NCBI RefSeq assembly: GCF_000344135.1
Contig: NZ_BAOP01000010.1
Location: forward strand, 62,001-126,000
Origin: Gordonia malaquae NBRC 108250
GTDB taxonomy: Bacteria > Actinomycetota > Actinomycetes > Mycobacteriales > Mycobacteriaceae
Length of the DNA: 64,000 bases
Reading direction: 5' to 3'
Below are positions 1 to 9,158 of this stretch, piece after piece (the stretch's first letter is position 1; each line of letters opens with the position of its first letter). The notes under the pieces were generated by a model. The model searched no databases. It was not told the origin of the DNA and was given only the letters and a program-made list of their open reading frames with translations. The translations under genes and the position numbers were made by a program.

Positions 1-1
1 G

Positions 2-553
2 GACTCCGGCGACATCTGCTGGTCGCGCGTGGAGATCTACTGGGGCGATGACCGGTTCGTGCCGGCGACCCATCCGGAGCGCAACTCCGGGCAGGCATTC
101 GACGCGCTCCTCAATCACGTGGCCGTCGATCCGTCTCGCGTGCACGTGATGGCGCCGTCCGACGGAGAGTTCGGCGACGACATCGCCGCGGCCGCACGTG
201 ACTACGCTCGCCTGATCGGGAACGACACCGTCTTCGACGTTCACCTTCTCGGCATGGGCGGCGAAGGACACGTCAACTCGCTGTTCCCGCACACGGCTGC
301 GACCGCGGAGAACGTCCTCCCCGTGGTGGCTGTCACCGACTCGCCGAAGCCTCCGCCTGCCCGGTTGACGTTGACGTTCCCGGTGATCAACGCCTCCCGC
401 GAGGTGTGGTTCCTGGTGTCGGGAGCGGAGAAGGCCGAGGCCGTCGCCGCCGCACACGACGGCGAGTCGCGCGACGACTGGCCGTGTGCAGGAGCCCGCG
501 GCACCGAGGGCACCGTCTGGTTCCTGGACCACGCCGCCGCATCCGGCCTCTGA
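2..553 (+). CDS. pgl: 6-phosphogluconolactonase, 3' part (5' end outside window)
   Basis: Hydrolyses 6-phosphogluconolactone to 6-phosphogluconate in the oxidative pentose phosphate pathway, in the cytosol. The reading frame is open from base 2, so the gene starts upstream of the window. The GTG at 29 is internal: the residues before it (DSGDICWSR) continue the family pattern that leads into GDDRFVP. About 183 residues are present, against roughly 240-250 for the family. The diagnostic segment LLGMGGEGHVNSLFPH is intact. The gene converges on ppc, and a strong inverted repeat lies between them. Confidence 0.93.
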   Translation, partial: DSGDICWSRVEIYWGDDRFVPATHPERNSGQAFDALLNHVAVDPSRVHVMAPSDGEFGDDIAAAARDYARLIGNDTVFDVHLLGMGGEGHVNSLFPHTAATAENVLPVVAVTDSPKPPPARLTLTFPVINASREVWFLVSGAEKAEAVAAAHDGESRDDWPCAGARGTEGTVWFLDHAAASGL

Positions 554-560
554 TCCGCTT

Positions 561-603
561 GTGCCGTTGATCGTGACCATATAGTGGTCACGATCAACGG
601 CAC
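561..603. terminator. Bidirectional terminator-like perfect palindrome between pgl and ppc
   Basis: Perfect 19-bp inverted repeat (arms 561-579 and 585-603) with a 5-nt loop (TATAG). It starts 8 nt after the pgl stop and ends 29 nt before the ppc stop, so it sits between convergent genes. No long T-run follows on either strand, which is usual for high-GC actinobacterial terminators. A protein-binding palindrome is possible but less likely in this position. Confidence 0.75.
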
Positions 604-631
604 AGTGCGCTGCGGGCGATTCGGAACAGTC

Positions 632-3475
632 CTACCCGCTGTTGCGGAGAGCTGTCGCCAGTCCGTTCATCGTCAACTGGATGGCGCGCCGGATCTGTGG
701 TGAGTCGTCGCCTGCGCGGAATCGTTGAAGCAGTTCCACTTGGAGCAGATTGAGCGGTTCGAGGTACGGGAATCTGTTCACGACCGAACGCTTCAGCGCA
801 TCGTTGTCGGCGAGGAGATCGTCGGTGCCGGTGATCGCCGCGCACATCGCGATGGTGCGTTCGTGCTCGTCGACGATCATGGTGAAGACCCGCTCCCGGA
901 GTTCGACGTCGGGCACCAGCTGCGCGTAGCGGTGCGCCAGCCCCATGTCGCTCTTCGCGAGGACCTGCGCCATGTTCGACATGACCGACCGGAAGAACGG
1001 CCAGCGACGGTAGTAGTCGGAGAGAACGGCGAGGCGATCGGGGTCGTCACCGATCCACTCGGCGAACGCGGTTCCCGTTCCGTACCAGCCCGGCAGCATC
1101 ACCCGGCACTGAGTCCACGACAGCACCCACGGAATCGCACGCAGGTCGGAGATCGCGGTGGTCTGCTTCCGCGACGTCGGGCGGCTTCCGATGTTCAGGG
1201 CGCCGATCTCCGACAACGGTGTCGATGCGGTGAAGTACTCGACGAACCCCGGCGTGTCGTGCACCAGTCGCGAGTAGGCGGCACGTGCGGACACGGCGAG
1301 CTCGTCGAACACTCGGTACGCCTCCGCGGACTCGTCACCGAGGCCCTCGACGTCGAGCAAGGACGATTCGAGTGTCGCGGCGACCAACGACTCCAGGTTT
1401 CGCCGAGCCCGGACCGGCTCGGCGTACTTCGCGGCGATGATCTCGCCCTGCTCGGTGAGCCGCAGCGAGCCCTGCACCGCACCCGGTGGCTGCGCGAGGA
1501 TCGCGTCGTAGCTCGGGCCGCCGCCGCGACCGACCGTTCCGCCGCGTCCGTGGAAGAGCCGGAGGCGGATGCCTGCGGCGCGTGCCGCGTCCACCAGGTC
1601 GAGTTCGCCGCGATACAGGGCCCAGTTGGCGGCGAGGTAGCCGCCGTCCTTGTTGGAGTCGGAGTAGCCGAGCATCACCTCGTGGACGTCGCCCTGGGAC
1701 CGGATCAGTTCGCGGTAGAACGGCACACCCAGTGCGGCAGTGAGGATGCCCGCGCCGGCCTGGAGGTCTTCGATGGTCTCGAACAGCGGGACCACTCGCA
1801 CGCTGCACGCCGGTGAGCCGTCGCCCGCATCGAAGAGACCGGCTTCCTTGAGGAGGATCATCGCCTCCAACATGTCCGAGACGGACTGGCACATGCTGAT
1901 GATGTACACCGGCACGGCCTTCGCTCCGAAGCGCTCGACCGCGGCCGCGGCCGCGTGCACCACCCCCAGTTCCTTCACCGCGAGTTCGCTGAGCCGGGCG
2001 TCCGGACTGGTCAGCGGCCTGCGCGACGTGAGCTCCGCGGTCAGCACCGCGACTCGTTCGTCCTCGTCGAGGGACGCGTAGTCGTCACACACGCCAGCCC
2101 ACGCGAGCAGCTCGCCGACAACCTCTTCGTGCGTCTCGGAGTTCTGGCGCATGTCCAGACCCGACAGGTGGAACCCGAAGGTGCGGACCGCCTCACGGAG
2201 AGCCGCGAGACGGTCGTCGGCGATCGCGTCGTCCACGACCGCGCGCAGGGCGGCGTCGATCACGTCGAGGTCGGCGAGGAACTCCGCCGCGTCGGTGTAG
2301 GGCTCCGCTGCTGCCGCGAGAGATCGGTCGGCGGGCGCCACCACATCGTTGCCGAGGGTGACGACAGCCCGCGCCAGCAACCGTGAGCGGACGGCGGTCA
2401 CCGCCGACCGGAACGGCTCGTCGTCCACGCCGTCCGGCGTCTCGGGCGCGTACCCCGCTCCCAGGGCCGTCAGGTCGTCGGTCACTCCACTGATCAGACG
2501 CACCGACATGCTGAGCTCTTGATGCAGGGCGGTGAGCTCAGCCAGGTGATGCCGCATGGCGGTGGCCGCGGCCGCCGACGTCGCCTCGGTCACGATGTCG
2601 CCGGTGACGAATGGATTGCCGTCGCGGTCGCCACCGATCCACGAGCCCATAGTGATGATCGACGTGTCGAGTCGTGCACTGGGGAACGCCGCCTGCAGAG
2701 CTCTCCTGACGTCGTTGTTCAACGACGGGATCACGTCGAAGAACGAGGCGCCGTAGTAGCGGAGACCGGTGGTGATCTCATCGCTGATCGTCAGCCGACG
2801 CATCCGGATGAGCGCCGTCTGCCACAGCATCAGGATGTGACGGGAGATCTCCCGAGTGATCGTCGACTCCTCGTCGGCGGTCAACTCGGTCCGCCCGCGG
2901 ACGCGCATGAGTTCGTTGATGCGGTTCTGTGCGTCGAACACACTCTTGCGACGGGTCTCGGTCGGGTGAGCGGTGATCACAGGAACCACGTTGGCGTCGG
3001 CGATCAACCGATGCACACGCTCGTCGTTCAGCCCGGCGTCGGCCAGTCGGGCGAACGTCGCGCCGAGCGACGACGCCTGCGGCGGGTCCCCGGCGATCAG
3101 ATGAATCCGTCGCCGTCGCTCGCGGTGAAGGTCTTCGGCGAGGTTGGCCAACAGTGCGAAGTTGGTGAACGCGCGGATCACCGGCATCAGTTCCGACACG
3201 TCTCTGCCGGTGTATCGCTCCGCCAGTTCGTCGCGCGACACGTCCTGGTATCGGATGCCGAACGCATCCCTCCGCGAGTCCTCGACGAGGTCGAACACGT
3301 CGTCGCCGGCCTGGGATCGGATCACCTCACCGAGCAGTCCGCCGAGAAAGCGAATGTCGTCACGCAGTGGTTCGGTCGCCGACCGGCCGGTGTCGTCGAC
3401 CCGAATCCGGTCGACCATCGGCGTTGCGATCGCCCGCGCGATCGCTTCGGGATCGTGATGCGGCTCGGGTGTCAT
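632..3475 (-). CDS. ppc: Phosphoenolpyruvate carboxylase
   Basis: Anaplerotic enzyme: PEP plus bicarbonate gives oxaloacetate and phosphate, refilling the TCA cycle. The 947-residue product is of normal family length. Visible signatures are [13 protein letters not shown] (catalytic His, about residue 168), [16 protein letters not shown], the glycine-rich loop [19 protein letters not shown], and a C-terminal asparagine region ending ALRNSG. The ATG at 3475 is preceded by a close GAGGA. The gene diverges from the riboswitch-controlled operon at 3.6 kb and converges on pgl. Its position next to pgl and the tpiA-pgk-gap cluster makes a central-carbon block. Confidence 0.97.
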   Translation of the reverse strand: MTPEPHHDPEAIARAIATPMVDRIRVDDTGRSATEPLRDDIRFLGGLLGEVIRSQAGDDVFDLVEDSRRDAFGIRYQDVSRDELAERYTGRDVSELMPVIRAFTNFALLANLAEDLHRERRRRIHLIAGDPPQASSLGATFARLADAGLNDERVHRLIADANVVPVITAHPTETRRKSVFDAQNRINELMRVRGRTELTADEESTITREISRHILMLWQTALIRMRRLTISDEITTGLRYYGASFFDVIPSLNNDVRRALQAAFPSARLDTSIITMGSWIGGDRDGNPFVTGDIVTEATSAAAATAMRHHLAELTALHQELSMSVRLISGVTDDLTALGAGYAPETPDGVDDEPFRSAVTAVRSRLLARAVVTLGNDVVAPADRSLAAAAEPYTDAAEFLADLDVIDAALRAVVDDAIADDRLAALREAVRTFGFHLSGLDMRQNSETHEEVVGELLAWAGVCDDYASLDEDERVAVLTAELTSRRPLTSPDARLSELAVKELGVVHAAAAAVERFGAKAVPVYIISMCQSVSDMLEAMILLKEAGLFDAGDGSPACSVRVVPLFETIEDLQAGAGILTAALGVPFYRELIRSQGDVHEVMLGYSDSNKDGGYLAANWALYRGELDLVDAARAAGIRLRLFHGRGGTVGRGGGPSYDAILAQPPGAVQGSLRLTEQGEIIAAKYAEPVRARRNLESLVAATLESSLLDVEGLGDESAEAYRVFDELAVSARAAYSRLVHDTPGFVEYFTASTPLSEIGALNIGSRPTSRKQTTAISDLRAIPWVLSWTQCRVMLPGWYGTGTAFAEWIGDDPDRLAVLSDYYRRWPFFRSVMSNMAQVLAKSDMGLAHRYAQLVPDVELRERVFTMIVDEHERTIAMCAAITGTDDLLADNDALKRSVVNRFPYLEPLNLLQVELLQRFRAGDDSPQIRRAIQLTMNGLATALRNSG

Positions 3476-3600
3476 GTCCTCAAGTTACGCGCGTTCGGTC
3501 TCGGCGGCACGGAATGGACAGCACGGCGAATGTACCTCTGCGACTGACGATCCGACAGCTATTCGACTCAGCGTGCGCCTTAGTCTCCGTCTTCGTCCAC

Positions 3601-3745
3601 GGTCGGCTTACGGTCGTATCCGGTTACGAGCGTCAGCGACAAGCCCTGGCTTGCTGGCCGGCAACCCTCCACTGTGCGGCGGGGTGCTCCAGGTGAGAAC
3701 CCGACCGTGCGCTCCCTGCGCCTCGGTAAGCGCAAACCCAGTAAG
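3601..3745 (+). promoter_or_regulatory. SAM-IV-type S-adenosylmethionine riboswitch
   Basis: The leader contains the SAM-IV core almost letter for letter: GGTTACGAG (3622-3630), CAGCGACAAGCCCTGGCTTG (3635-3654), CTGGCCGGCAACCCTCC (3654-3670), then GCGGCGGGGTGCTCC and AGGTGAGAACC. GGTT (3622-3625) can pair with AACC (3698-3701) to close P1, and GC-rich sequence follows for the 3' helix and pseudoknot. A possible -10 hexamer TAGTCT (3581-3586) would start transcription just before it. The Shine-Dalgarno of the first gene (AAGGA, 3743-3747) lies just past the aptamer, so SAM could act on translation or elongation. SAM-IV is known from actinobacterial sulfur genes, which fits the operon downstream. 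The class call is from motif recognition, not a covariance search. Confidence 0.85.
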
Positions 3746-3754
3746 GACTCCCCC

Positions 3755-4738
3755 GTGACTGCTGTCATATCCCCGTCGTCTCCCGGATCGGTCGGCCCCG
3801 TGAACCGTCCGGGCGACGACGATCTCCTCGCCGCGCCGGTAGTCGGCGCACGCCATCCGTGGCAGTGGGTCGGCACCGGCGTTGTGCTCGTGCTGACGGC
3901 GATGCTCGTCCACACGCTCGTCACCAACGACCGGTTCCAGTGGGACGTCGTCGGCAACTACTTCACGAGTTCGTCTGTGCTCAACGGACTGTGGCTCACC
4001 CTGTGGCTGACGGCCGCGACCATGATCGTCGGCTTTGCGCTCGGTGTCCTGCTGGCAGCGATGCGCCTCTCGTCGAGCCCGGTCCTGTCGTCGATCAGTT
4101 TCGGGTACGTCTGGTTGATCAGGTCAGTCCCGCCACTCGTCCAGCTGCTGTTCTGGTTCCAATTGGCGTCGCTGTTCCCCCAACTCTCGATCGGCGTCCC
4201 GTTCGGCCCGAGTTTTGTCACATTCGACACCGCCACACTCATCACCGGGGTGGTCGCGGCTTTCATCGCTCTGACGCTCGACGTCGCAGCCTTCTCCGCA
4301 GAGATCGTTCGCGGTGGACTGCTGTCGGTCGACGAGGGCCAGACCGAGGCTGCGCAGTCGCTCGGCCTGAGCCGTTCGCGGATCTTCTGGCGGATCGTGC
4401 TGCCGCAGGCCATGCCCGCCATCGTTCCGTCCACCGGAAACCTGTTGATCGGACTGCTGAAGGCCACCTCCATCGTGAGCGTGATCGCGGTTGAGGATCT
4501 CCTGTACTCGACACAGCTCATCTACCAGCAGAATTACCTCGTCATCCCGCTGCTCCTGGTGGCGACGGTCTGGTACATTATCCTCACGACCATCCTGTCG
4601 ATCGGCCAGTACTTCGTTGAACGTCACTACAATCGGGGCCGTCGTCGACAGCAGCCGTCGTCGTTCGCTCAGACGTTCCGCGACAACCTGCCGCTGTTCG
4701 GGACCTTTCAGCGCCGCACCGCTGGAGGCGAGGCATGA
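3755..4738 (+). CDS. Amino-acid-type ABC transporter permease, predicted for sulfur amino acids or derivatives
   Basis: Membrane subunit of a polar-amino-acid-type importer (HisM/TcyB class). About six hydrophobic segments are visible, starting near residue 39. The cytoplasmic EAA loop reads EGQTEAAQSLGLSRSRIFWR and docks the ATPase. The GTG at 3755 is chosen because AAGGA (3743-3747) lies 7 nt upstream; an in-frame ATG at 3674 falls inside the riboswitch and would add a spurious leader peptide. The product is 327 residues. The gene is first in the SAM-IV operon and overlaps the ATPase gene by 4 nt. Substrate is inferred only from the riboswitch and the monooxygenase neighbours; cystine, S-alkylcysteine or a related thioether is most plausible. 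Confidence 0.88.
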   Translation: MTAVISPSSPGSVGPVNRPGDDDLLAAPVVGARHPWQWVGTGVVLVLTAMLVHTLVTNDRFQWDVVGNYFTSSSVLNGLWLTLWLTAATMIVGFALGVLLAAMRLSSSPVLSSISFGYVWLIRSVPPLVQLLFWFQLASLFPQLSIGVPFGPSFVTFDTATLITGVVAAFIALTLDVAAFSAEIVRGGLLSVDEGQTEAAQSLGLSRSRIFWRIVLPQAMPAIVPSTGNLLIGLLKATSIVSVIAVEDLLYSTQLIYQQNYLVIPLLLVATVWYIILTTILSIGQYFVERHYNRGRRRQQPSSFAQTFRDNLPLFGTFQRRTAGGEA

Positions 4739-5496
4739 GCCGCCCGCTGGTCCGCGTGCGTGGACTCACCAAATCATTCGGGGCACACCCCGCGTTACGA
4801 GGCATCGACCTCGACGTGAACGAGGGCGAAGTCACCGTGCTCCTCGGTCCGTCGGGATCGGGTAAGTCGACACTGCTCCGCACCGTGAATCACATCGAGA
4901 AGCCCGACGCGGGATTCGTTGAGGTCGACGGCGACATCATCGGCTATCGGCACGTCGGCGGACGCCTCCGCGAACGCCCGTCTCGCGAGATCGCAGCGCA
5001 GCGTGCTCGGATCGGAATGGTCTTCCAGCAGTTCAACCTGTTCGGACACCAGACCGTTGCCCAGAACATCATCGAGGGCCCTGTCGCCGCGGGCGAGTCC
5101 CGTCGCGACGCCCTGCGCCATGCTTCAGAGCTTCTCGAGCGAGTCGGACTCGCCGGGCGCGAAGGCTCGTACCCGCGCCAACTGTCCGGCGGTCAACAAC
5201 AGCGCGTCGCCATCGCCCGGGCCCTTGCACAACGGCCGAGCTTGATGCTGTTCGACGAACCGACCAGTGCGCTCGACCCCGAACTCGTCGGAGAGGTGTT
5301 GTCGGTGATCCGCGACCTCGCCGCCGATGGCATGACGATGCTGATCGTCACTCACGAGCTGGGCTTCGCCCGAGAAGTCGCCGACACCGTCGTGTTCCTC
5401 GAGGACGGCAGGATCGTCGAATCCGGACCGCCCGACGACGTGCTCCTCTCACCGGTCAACGAACGGACCCGGTCGTTCGTGTCGGCCGTTCTCTGA
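4735..5496 (+). CDS. Amino-acid-type ABC transporter ATP-binding protein
   Basis: Energises the importer encoded by its neighbours. The 253-residue product carries Walker A GPSGSGKST (about residues 38-46), a Q-loop region (VFQQFNLF), the ABC signature LSGGQQQR, Walker B LMLFDEP and the switch histidine in VTHE. The sequence is closest in pattern to GlnQ/HisP/TcyN proteins. Its ATG overlaps the permease stop as ATGA, implying translational coupling. Confidence 0.93.
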   Translation: MSRPLVRVRGLTKSFGAHPALRGIDLDVNEGEVTVLLGPSGSGKSTLLRTVNHIEKPDAGFVEVDGDIIGYRHVGGRLRERPSREIAAQRARIGMVFQQFNLFGHQTVAQNIIEGPVAAGESRRDALRHASELLERVGLAGREGSYPRQLSGGQQQRVAIARALAQRPSLMLFDEPTSALDPELVGEVLSVIRDLAADGMTMLIVTHELGFAREVADTVVFLEDGRIVESGPPDDVLLSPVNERTRSFVSAVL

Positions 5497-5540
5497 ACTC
5501 GACTCCCACTCCCTGTTCTTCCTCCTCGAAAGGCTCCACC

Positions 5541-6500
5541 GTGCCCACTTCACATTCCCGACGCCGCTCGGTCCGCTTCGCCTCGGCGACCGCGGCCCTC
5601 CTCGCAGCCGCATCCTTGGCCGTGACTGCCTGCGGTTCGTCCGACGACCCCAGCACCGACGCCAGCGGCGATGCACCCGCCGTGCCCACACAGGACGTCG
5701 TGTCCGGCATCAGGAAGGTCGACGCCATCGCCTCGAAACTGCCGGCCGATGTCCGGTCGGCGGGCAAGCTCACGATCGGAACCATCAAGACTCCAGGACT
5801 CGCGTCCCTTCCCATCGGCGGAGAAGTCGACGGCGAGCCCGTCGGGCTCCACCGCGACCTCACCGACGCCGTCGCAAAGGTGCTCGGCCTCACGGCGGAC
5901 TACCAGTACGGAACGTTCCCGTCGATCCTGCCCGGCATCCAGAACGGCCGCTACCAAGTCGGCCAGGCCAACTTCAGTGTGACCAAAGACCGGGAGAAGG
6001 TCGTCGACTTCGCGACCTTCGTCACCGACGGACAAGGGTTCCTCGGCGCCGAAAAGGTGACACAGGACAAGTTCACGCACATCAGCGACGCCTGCGGGTA
6101 TCGGATCGGCACCGCGCCGGGATCGTCGTTCCAGACTCTGCTCGAACAGAACGCCGACGCCTGCAAGAAGATCGGCAAGCCCGACTGGACCGTCCAGTAC
6201 TTCACCGACTCCGCACCGATCACCCTCGGCTTGCAGAACGGCAAGCTCGACCTCTACTTCGGGCCGTCACTCGCTTTGCAGTACGCGGAGTCGAGGATCC
6301 CCCATACGCGGTATCTCGGTGAGATCTACAAGTCGCCGGTGGGCTTCATCACCGGCAAGGGCTCACCCATCGCACCCGCGATCGTCGACGCCGTGAACGA
6401 ACTCATCACCACCGGCGATTACCAGAAGATCTTCGACAAGTGGAAGGTCCCCGGCAACAAGATCGAGCGATCTGAACTCAATCCCGCCACGACCTTCTGA
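5541..6500 (+). CDS. Family-3 amino-acid substrate-binding lipoprotein of the ABC importer
   Basis: Extracytoplasmic solute receptor for the preceding permease and ATPase. The N-terminus has an Arg-rich start, a hydrophobic stretch and the lipobox VTAC, with Cys31 as the lipidation site. The mature part has the bacterial SBP_bac_3 pattern (KLTIGT, a two-lobe fold, FSVTKDREKVVDFA, LYFGPSLALQYA). Total length is 319 residues. The start is GTG at 5541, with GAAAGG upstream. The 44-nt gap after the ATPase gene keeps it in the operon. The ligand cannot be read from sequence. Confidence 0.9.
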   Translation: MPTSHSRRRSVRFASATAALLAAASLAVTACGSSDDPSTDASGDAPAVPTQDVVSGIRKVDAIASKLPADVRSAGKLTIGTIKTPGLASLPIGGEVDGEPVGLHRDLTDAVAKVLGLTADYQYGTFPSILPGIQNGRYQVGQANFSVTKDREKVVDFATFVTDGQGFLGAEKVTQDKFTHISDACGYRIGTAPGSSFQTLLEQNADACKKIGKPDWTVQYFTDSAPITLGLQNGKLDLYFGPSLALQYAESRIPHTRYLGEIYKSPVGFITGKGSPIAPAIVDAVNELITTGDYQKIFDKWKVPGNKIERSELNPATTF

Positions 6501-6548
6501 CGCGTCGACGTTCTGACGTACACGCGCACAACGAGGAGCCCCACCACC

Positions 6549-7754
6549 ATGACTGATCACTTGCATCTCGCCGTCGCCCTCGACGGCGCGGGCTGGCATC
6601 CCGCCGCATGGCGCGAGTCGCAGGCCCGCCCTGCCGACCTGTTCGACGCCGCCTACTGGATCGACCTCGCCAGGACAGCCGAACGGGGACTGCTCGACTT
6701 CGTCACCGTCGAAGACGCCCTCACCGTCCAGTCGGACGACCCGTTCTCCCCGGACGAACGCACCGACCGGGTACGGGGACGGTTGGATGCGGTCGAGATC
6801 GCCGCTCGTGTCGCGCCGACCACGACCTCCATCGGATTCGTGCCGACGGCTGTCGTGACCCACACCGAGCCGTTCCATCTCTCCAAGGCGGTCGCCACTC
6901 TCGACTACGTGAGCAGCGGCCGGGCCGGGCTGCGGGTCCAGGTCGCTGCGACACCGCAGGCGAACGCCAACGTCGGTCGACGACAGATCCCCGATCTCCG
7001 CATCACCGACGTCGGCACGGACGAGTTCACCGCCGCCGAGTCGGCGTTGTTCGGGGAGGCCGCCGACTACGTCGAGGTCGTCCGTCGCCTCTGGGACAGC
7101 TGGGAGGACGACGCCGAGATCCGCGACGTCACAACCGGCCGATTCATCGACCGACACAAACTGCACTACATCGACTTCGCGGGTGCCGACTTCTCAGTGA
7201 AAGGACCGTCGATCACTCCTCGCCCACCGCAGGGGCAACCGCCCGTCACAGTTCTCGCACATCTGCCCCGTGGCCTGGAGCTCATCGGCGAGTCCGCGGA
7301 CATCGGGCTGATCACTCCGCACACCCAGGAAGAGGCCGCCGACAGTGTCGCGACGATCCACGCCGCCGCGGCGGCAGCGGGCCGCAACGGCGAGACGATC
7401 CATGTGTTCGCTGACCTCGTCGTCTTCCTCGACGACACCGACCACGATGCGCACGAGCGCGTCGCTCGGCTCGACGATGCCGCGGGAGCGGCGTTCCGCA
7501 GCGACGCTCCGGTGTTCGTCGGCACGGCGGCCGGTCTCGCCGACCTGCTGGTCGAGCGTCAGTCGGCAGGGCTCAGCGGATTCCGGCTACGGCCCGGGAC
7601 GCTCCCGACCGATCTCGATCGGATCGTCGACGGTCTGGTCCCCGAACTTCAGCGGCGCGGAGCGTTCCGGTCCGAGTACCCGAAGTCGTCGACCCTGCGT
7701 GGACTGCTGGGGTTGCCACGCCCGACCAACCGCTACGCGACCGCACAGTCGTAG
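6549..7754 (+). CDS. Luciferase-family (LLM) flavin-dependent monooxygenase 1
   Basis: Bacterial-luciferase-like TIM-barrel monooxygenase of 401 residues, probably using reduced FMN and O2. Family features include LDFVTVEDALTV near the N-terminus, TTSIGFVPTAVVTHTEPFH, LDYVSSGRAGLRVQV, and the C-terminal LSGFRLRPG followed by LQRRGAFRSEYP. The pattern is closest to NtaA/SnaA/DszA-type enzymes acting on sulfur or amine compounds, but it is clearly different from the next two LLM genes. GAGGAG (6532-6537) lies upstream of the ATG. It is third from last in a riboswitch-controlled sulfur operon, so a C-S bond cleavage or S-oxidation role is inferred. Confidence 0.85.
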   Translation: MTDHLHLAVALDGAGWHPAAWRESQARPADLFDAAYWIDLARTAERGLLDFVTVEDALTVQSDDPFSPDERTDRVRGRLDAVEIAARVAPTTTSIGFVPTAVVTHTEPFHLSKAVATLDYVSSGRAGLRVQVAATPQANANVGRRQIPDLRITDVGTDEFTAAESALFGEAADYVEVVRRLWDSWEDDAEIRDVTTGRFIDRHKLHYIDFAGADFSVKGPSITPRPPQGQPPVTVLAHLPRGLELIGESADIGLITPHTQEEAADSVATIHAAAAAAGRNGETIHVFADLVVFLDDTDHDAHERVARLDDAAGAAFRSDAPVFVGTAAGLADLLVERQSAGLSGFRLRPGTLPTDLDRIVDGLVPELQRRGAFRSEYPKSSTLRGLLGLPRPTNRYATAQS

Positions 7755-7766
7755 ACAGGAGATTCC

Positions 7767-9158
7767 ATGTCCACCACAGCACACTCCGAACCCGTCAAGC
7801 AGATCCACATCGCCGCGCACTTCCCCGGGGTCAACAACACCACAGTGTGGAGCGACCCGGAGGCCGGCAGCCACATCGAGTTCGACAGTTTCCGCACATT
7901 CGCGCAGGAGGCGGAGCGCGGCAAGTTCGACTTCTTGTTCCTCGCCGAAGGCCTACGGCTTCGTGAGCAGAACGGACAGATCTACGATCTCGACGTCGTC
8001 GGACGACCCGACACGTTCACGATTCTGTCCGCACTAGCCGCCGTCACCGATCGTCTCGGCCTCGCCGGCACCATCAACTCGACGTTCAACGAACCGTACG
8101 AGGTGGCGCGTCAATTCGCCTCCCTCGACCATCTCTCCGCCGGTCGAGCGGCCTGGAACGTCGTCACCAGCTGGGACGAGTTCACCGGAGAGAACTTCCG
8201 GCGCGGCGGCTTTCTCGCCGAAGAGGATCGCTACGGTCGCGCCGAATCGTTCCTGTCCGCCGCGCAGACCCTGTGGGACTCGTGGCGGGACAACGACGTG
8301 ATCGCCGACAAGGCGGCAGGGCGCTTCCTGAGCCGCCCGGACGCGGGGGCATACTCCTACCACGACCGGTTCTTCGACATCGAAGGACGATTCAACGTGC
8401 CGCGGTCCCCGCAAGGTCGACCGGTCGTCTTTCAGGCAGGCGACTCCGACGCCGGCCGCGAGTTCGCGGCGGCTCAAGCCGATGCGATCTTCTCTCGGCA
8501 CGGCGATCTCGAAACGGGCACGAGGTTCTACGCCGATGTGAAGCGGCGGCTGGCCAAGTACGGTCGCCGTCATGACGAACTGCTGATTCTTCCCGCAGTC
8601 ACTTTCGTGCTCGGCGACACCGATGCGGAAGCCGCCGACGCCGCGGCCGAGGTTCGCCTCGCCCAGGTGTCTGCGGCCACCGCGACCCGGTTCATCGAAC
8701 AACTCTGGAACGTCGCACTTCCCGACTTCGACGCCGACGGGTCGTTCCCGTCGTTCGACCCTGTCGAAGGCGAGTCCACGGTGTCCAAGGGACGCGCGAG
8801 CGTCCGCATGCTCGGACGCGAAGCCGCAGAGGTCGCGGAACAGTGGCGGGCCATCGCAGCCGCAGAAGGGCTGTCGGCTCGAGAGGTCGTCGCAAAGGCC
8901 TTCCACCGCGGCGGACTCGTCGGCTCACCGGAGACCGTCGCTCACCAGTTGAACGACCTCGTCCAGTCGGACGCCGCGGACGGCGTCATCCTCGCCCCGC
9001 ACATCACGCCGGGCGGCCTCACCCCGTTCGTCGACAAAGTGATCCCGATCCTGCAGGAGTGGGGAGTCTATCGGACCGACTACGACGGCACCACGCTGCG
9101 AGACCATCTCGGCCTCACGCGTCCCGAACCGACCACCAGCCGAGAGGCCGCCTCATGA
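7767..9158 (+). CDS. NtaA/SnaA/DszA (CmoJ/YtnJ-like) flavin-dependent monooxygenase 2
   Basis: The 463-residue protein has the hallmarks of the NtaA/SnaA/DszA subfamily: AEGLRLREQ near residue 55, the stretch TINSTFNEPYEVARQFASLD, LSAGRAAWNVVTS, and RFFDIEGRFNVPRSPQGRPV. B. subtilis CmoJ (YtnJ), in the same subfamily, is a C-S monooxygenase for alkylcysteine sulfoxides; DszA cleaves C-S bonds in sulfones. A similar reaction is inferred here. AGGAG (7757-7761) sits 5 nt before the ATG, and the gap from the previous gene is 12 nt. The stop overlaps the next gene as ATGA. Reduced flavin must come from a reductase elsewhere, since none is in the operon. Confidence 0.88.
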   Translation: MSTTAHSEPVKQIHIAAHFPGVNNTTVWSDPEAGSHIEFDSFRTFAQEAERGKFDFLFLAEGLRLREQNGQIYDLDVVGRPDTFTILSALAAVTDRLGLAGTINSTFNEPYEVARQFASLDHLSAGRAAWNVVTSWDEFTGENFRRGGFLAEEDRYGRAESFLSAAQTLWDSWRDNDVIADKAAGRFLSRPDAGAYSYHDRFFDIEGRFNVPRSPQGRPVVFQAGDSDAGREFAAAQADAIFSRHGDLETGTRFYADVKRRLAKYGRRHDELLILPAVTFVLGDTDAEAADAAAEVRLAQVSAATATRFIEQLWNVALPDFDADGSFPSFDPVEGESTVSKGRASVRMLGREAAEVAEQWRAIAAAEGLSAREVVAKAFHRGGLVGSPETVAHQLNDLVQSDAADGVILAPHITPGGLTPFVDKVIPILQEWGVYRTDYDGTTLRDHLGLTRPEPTTSREAAS

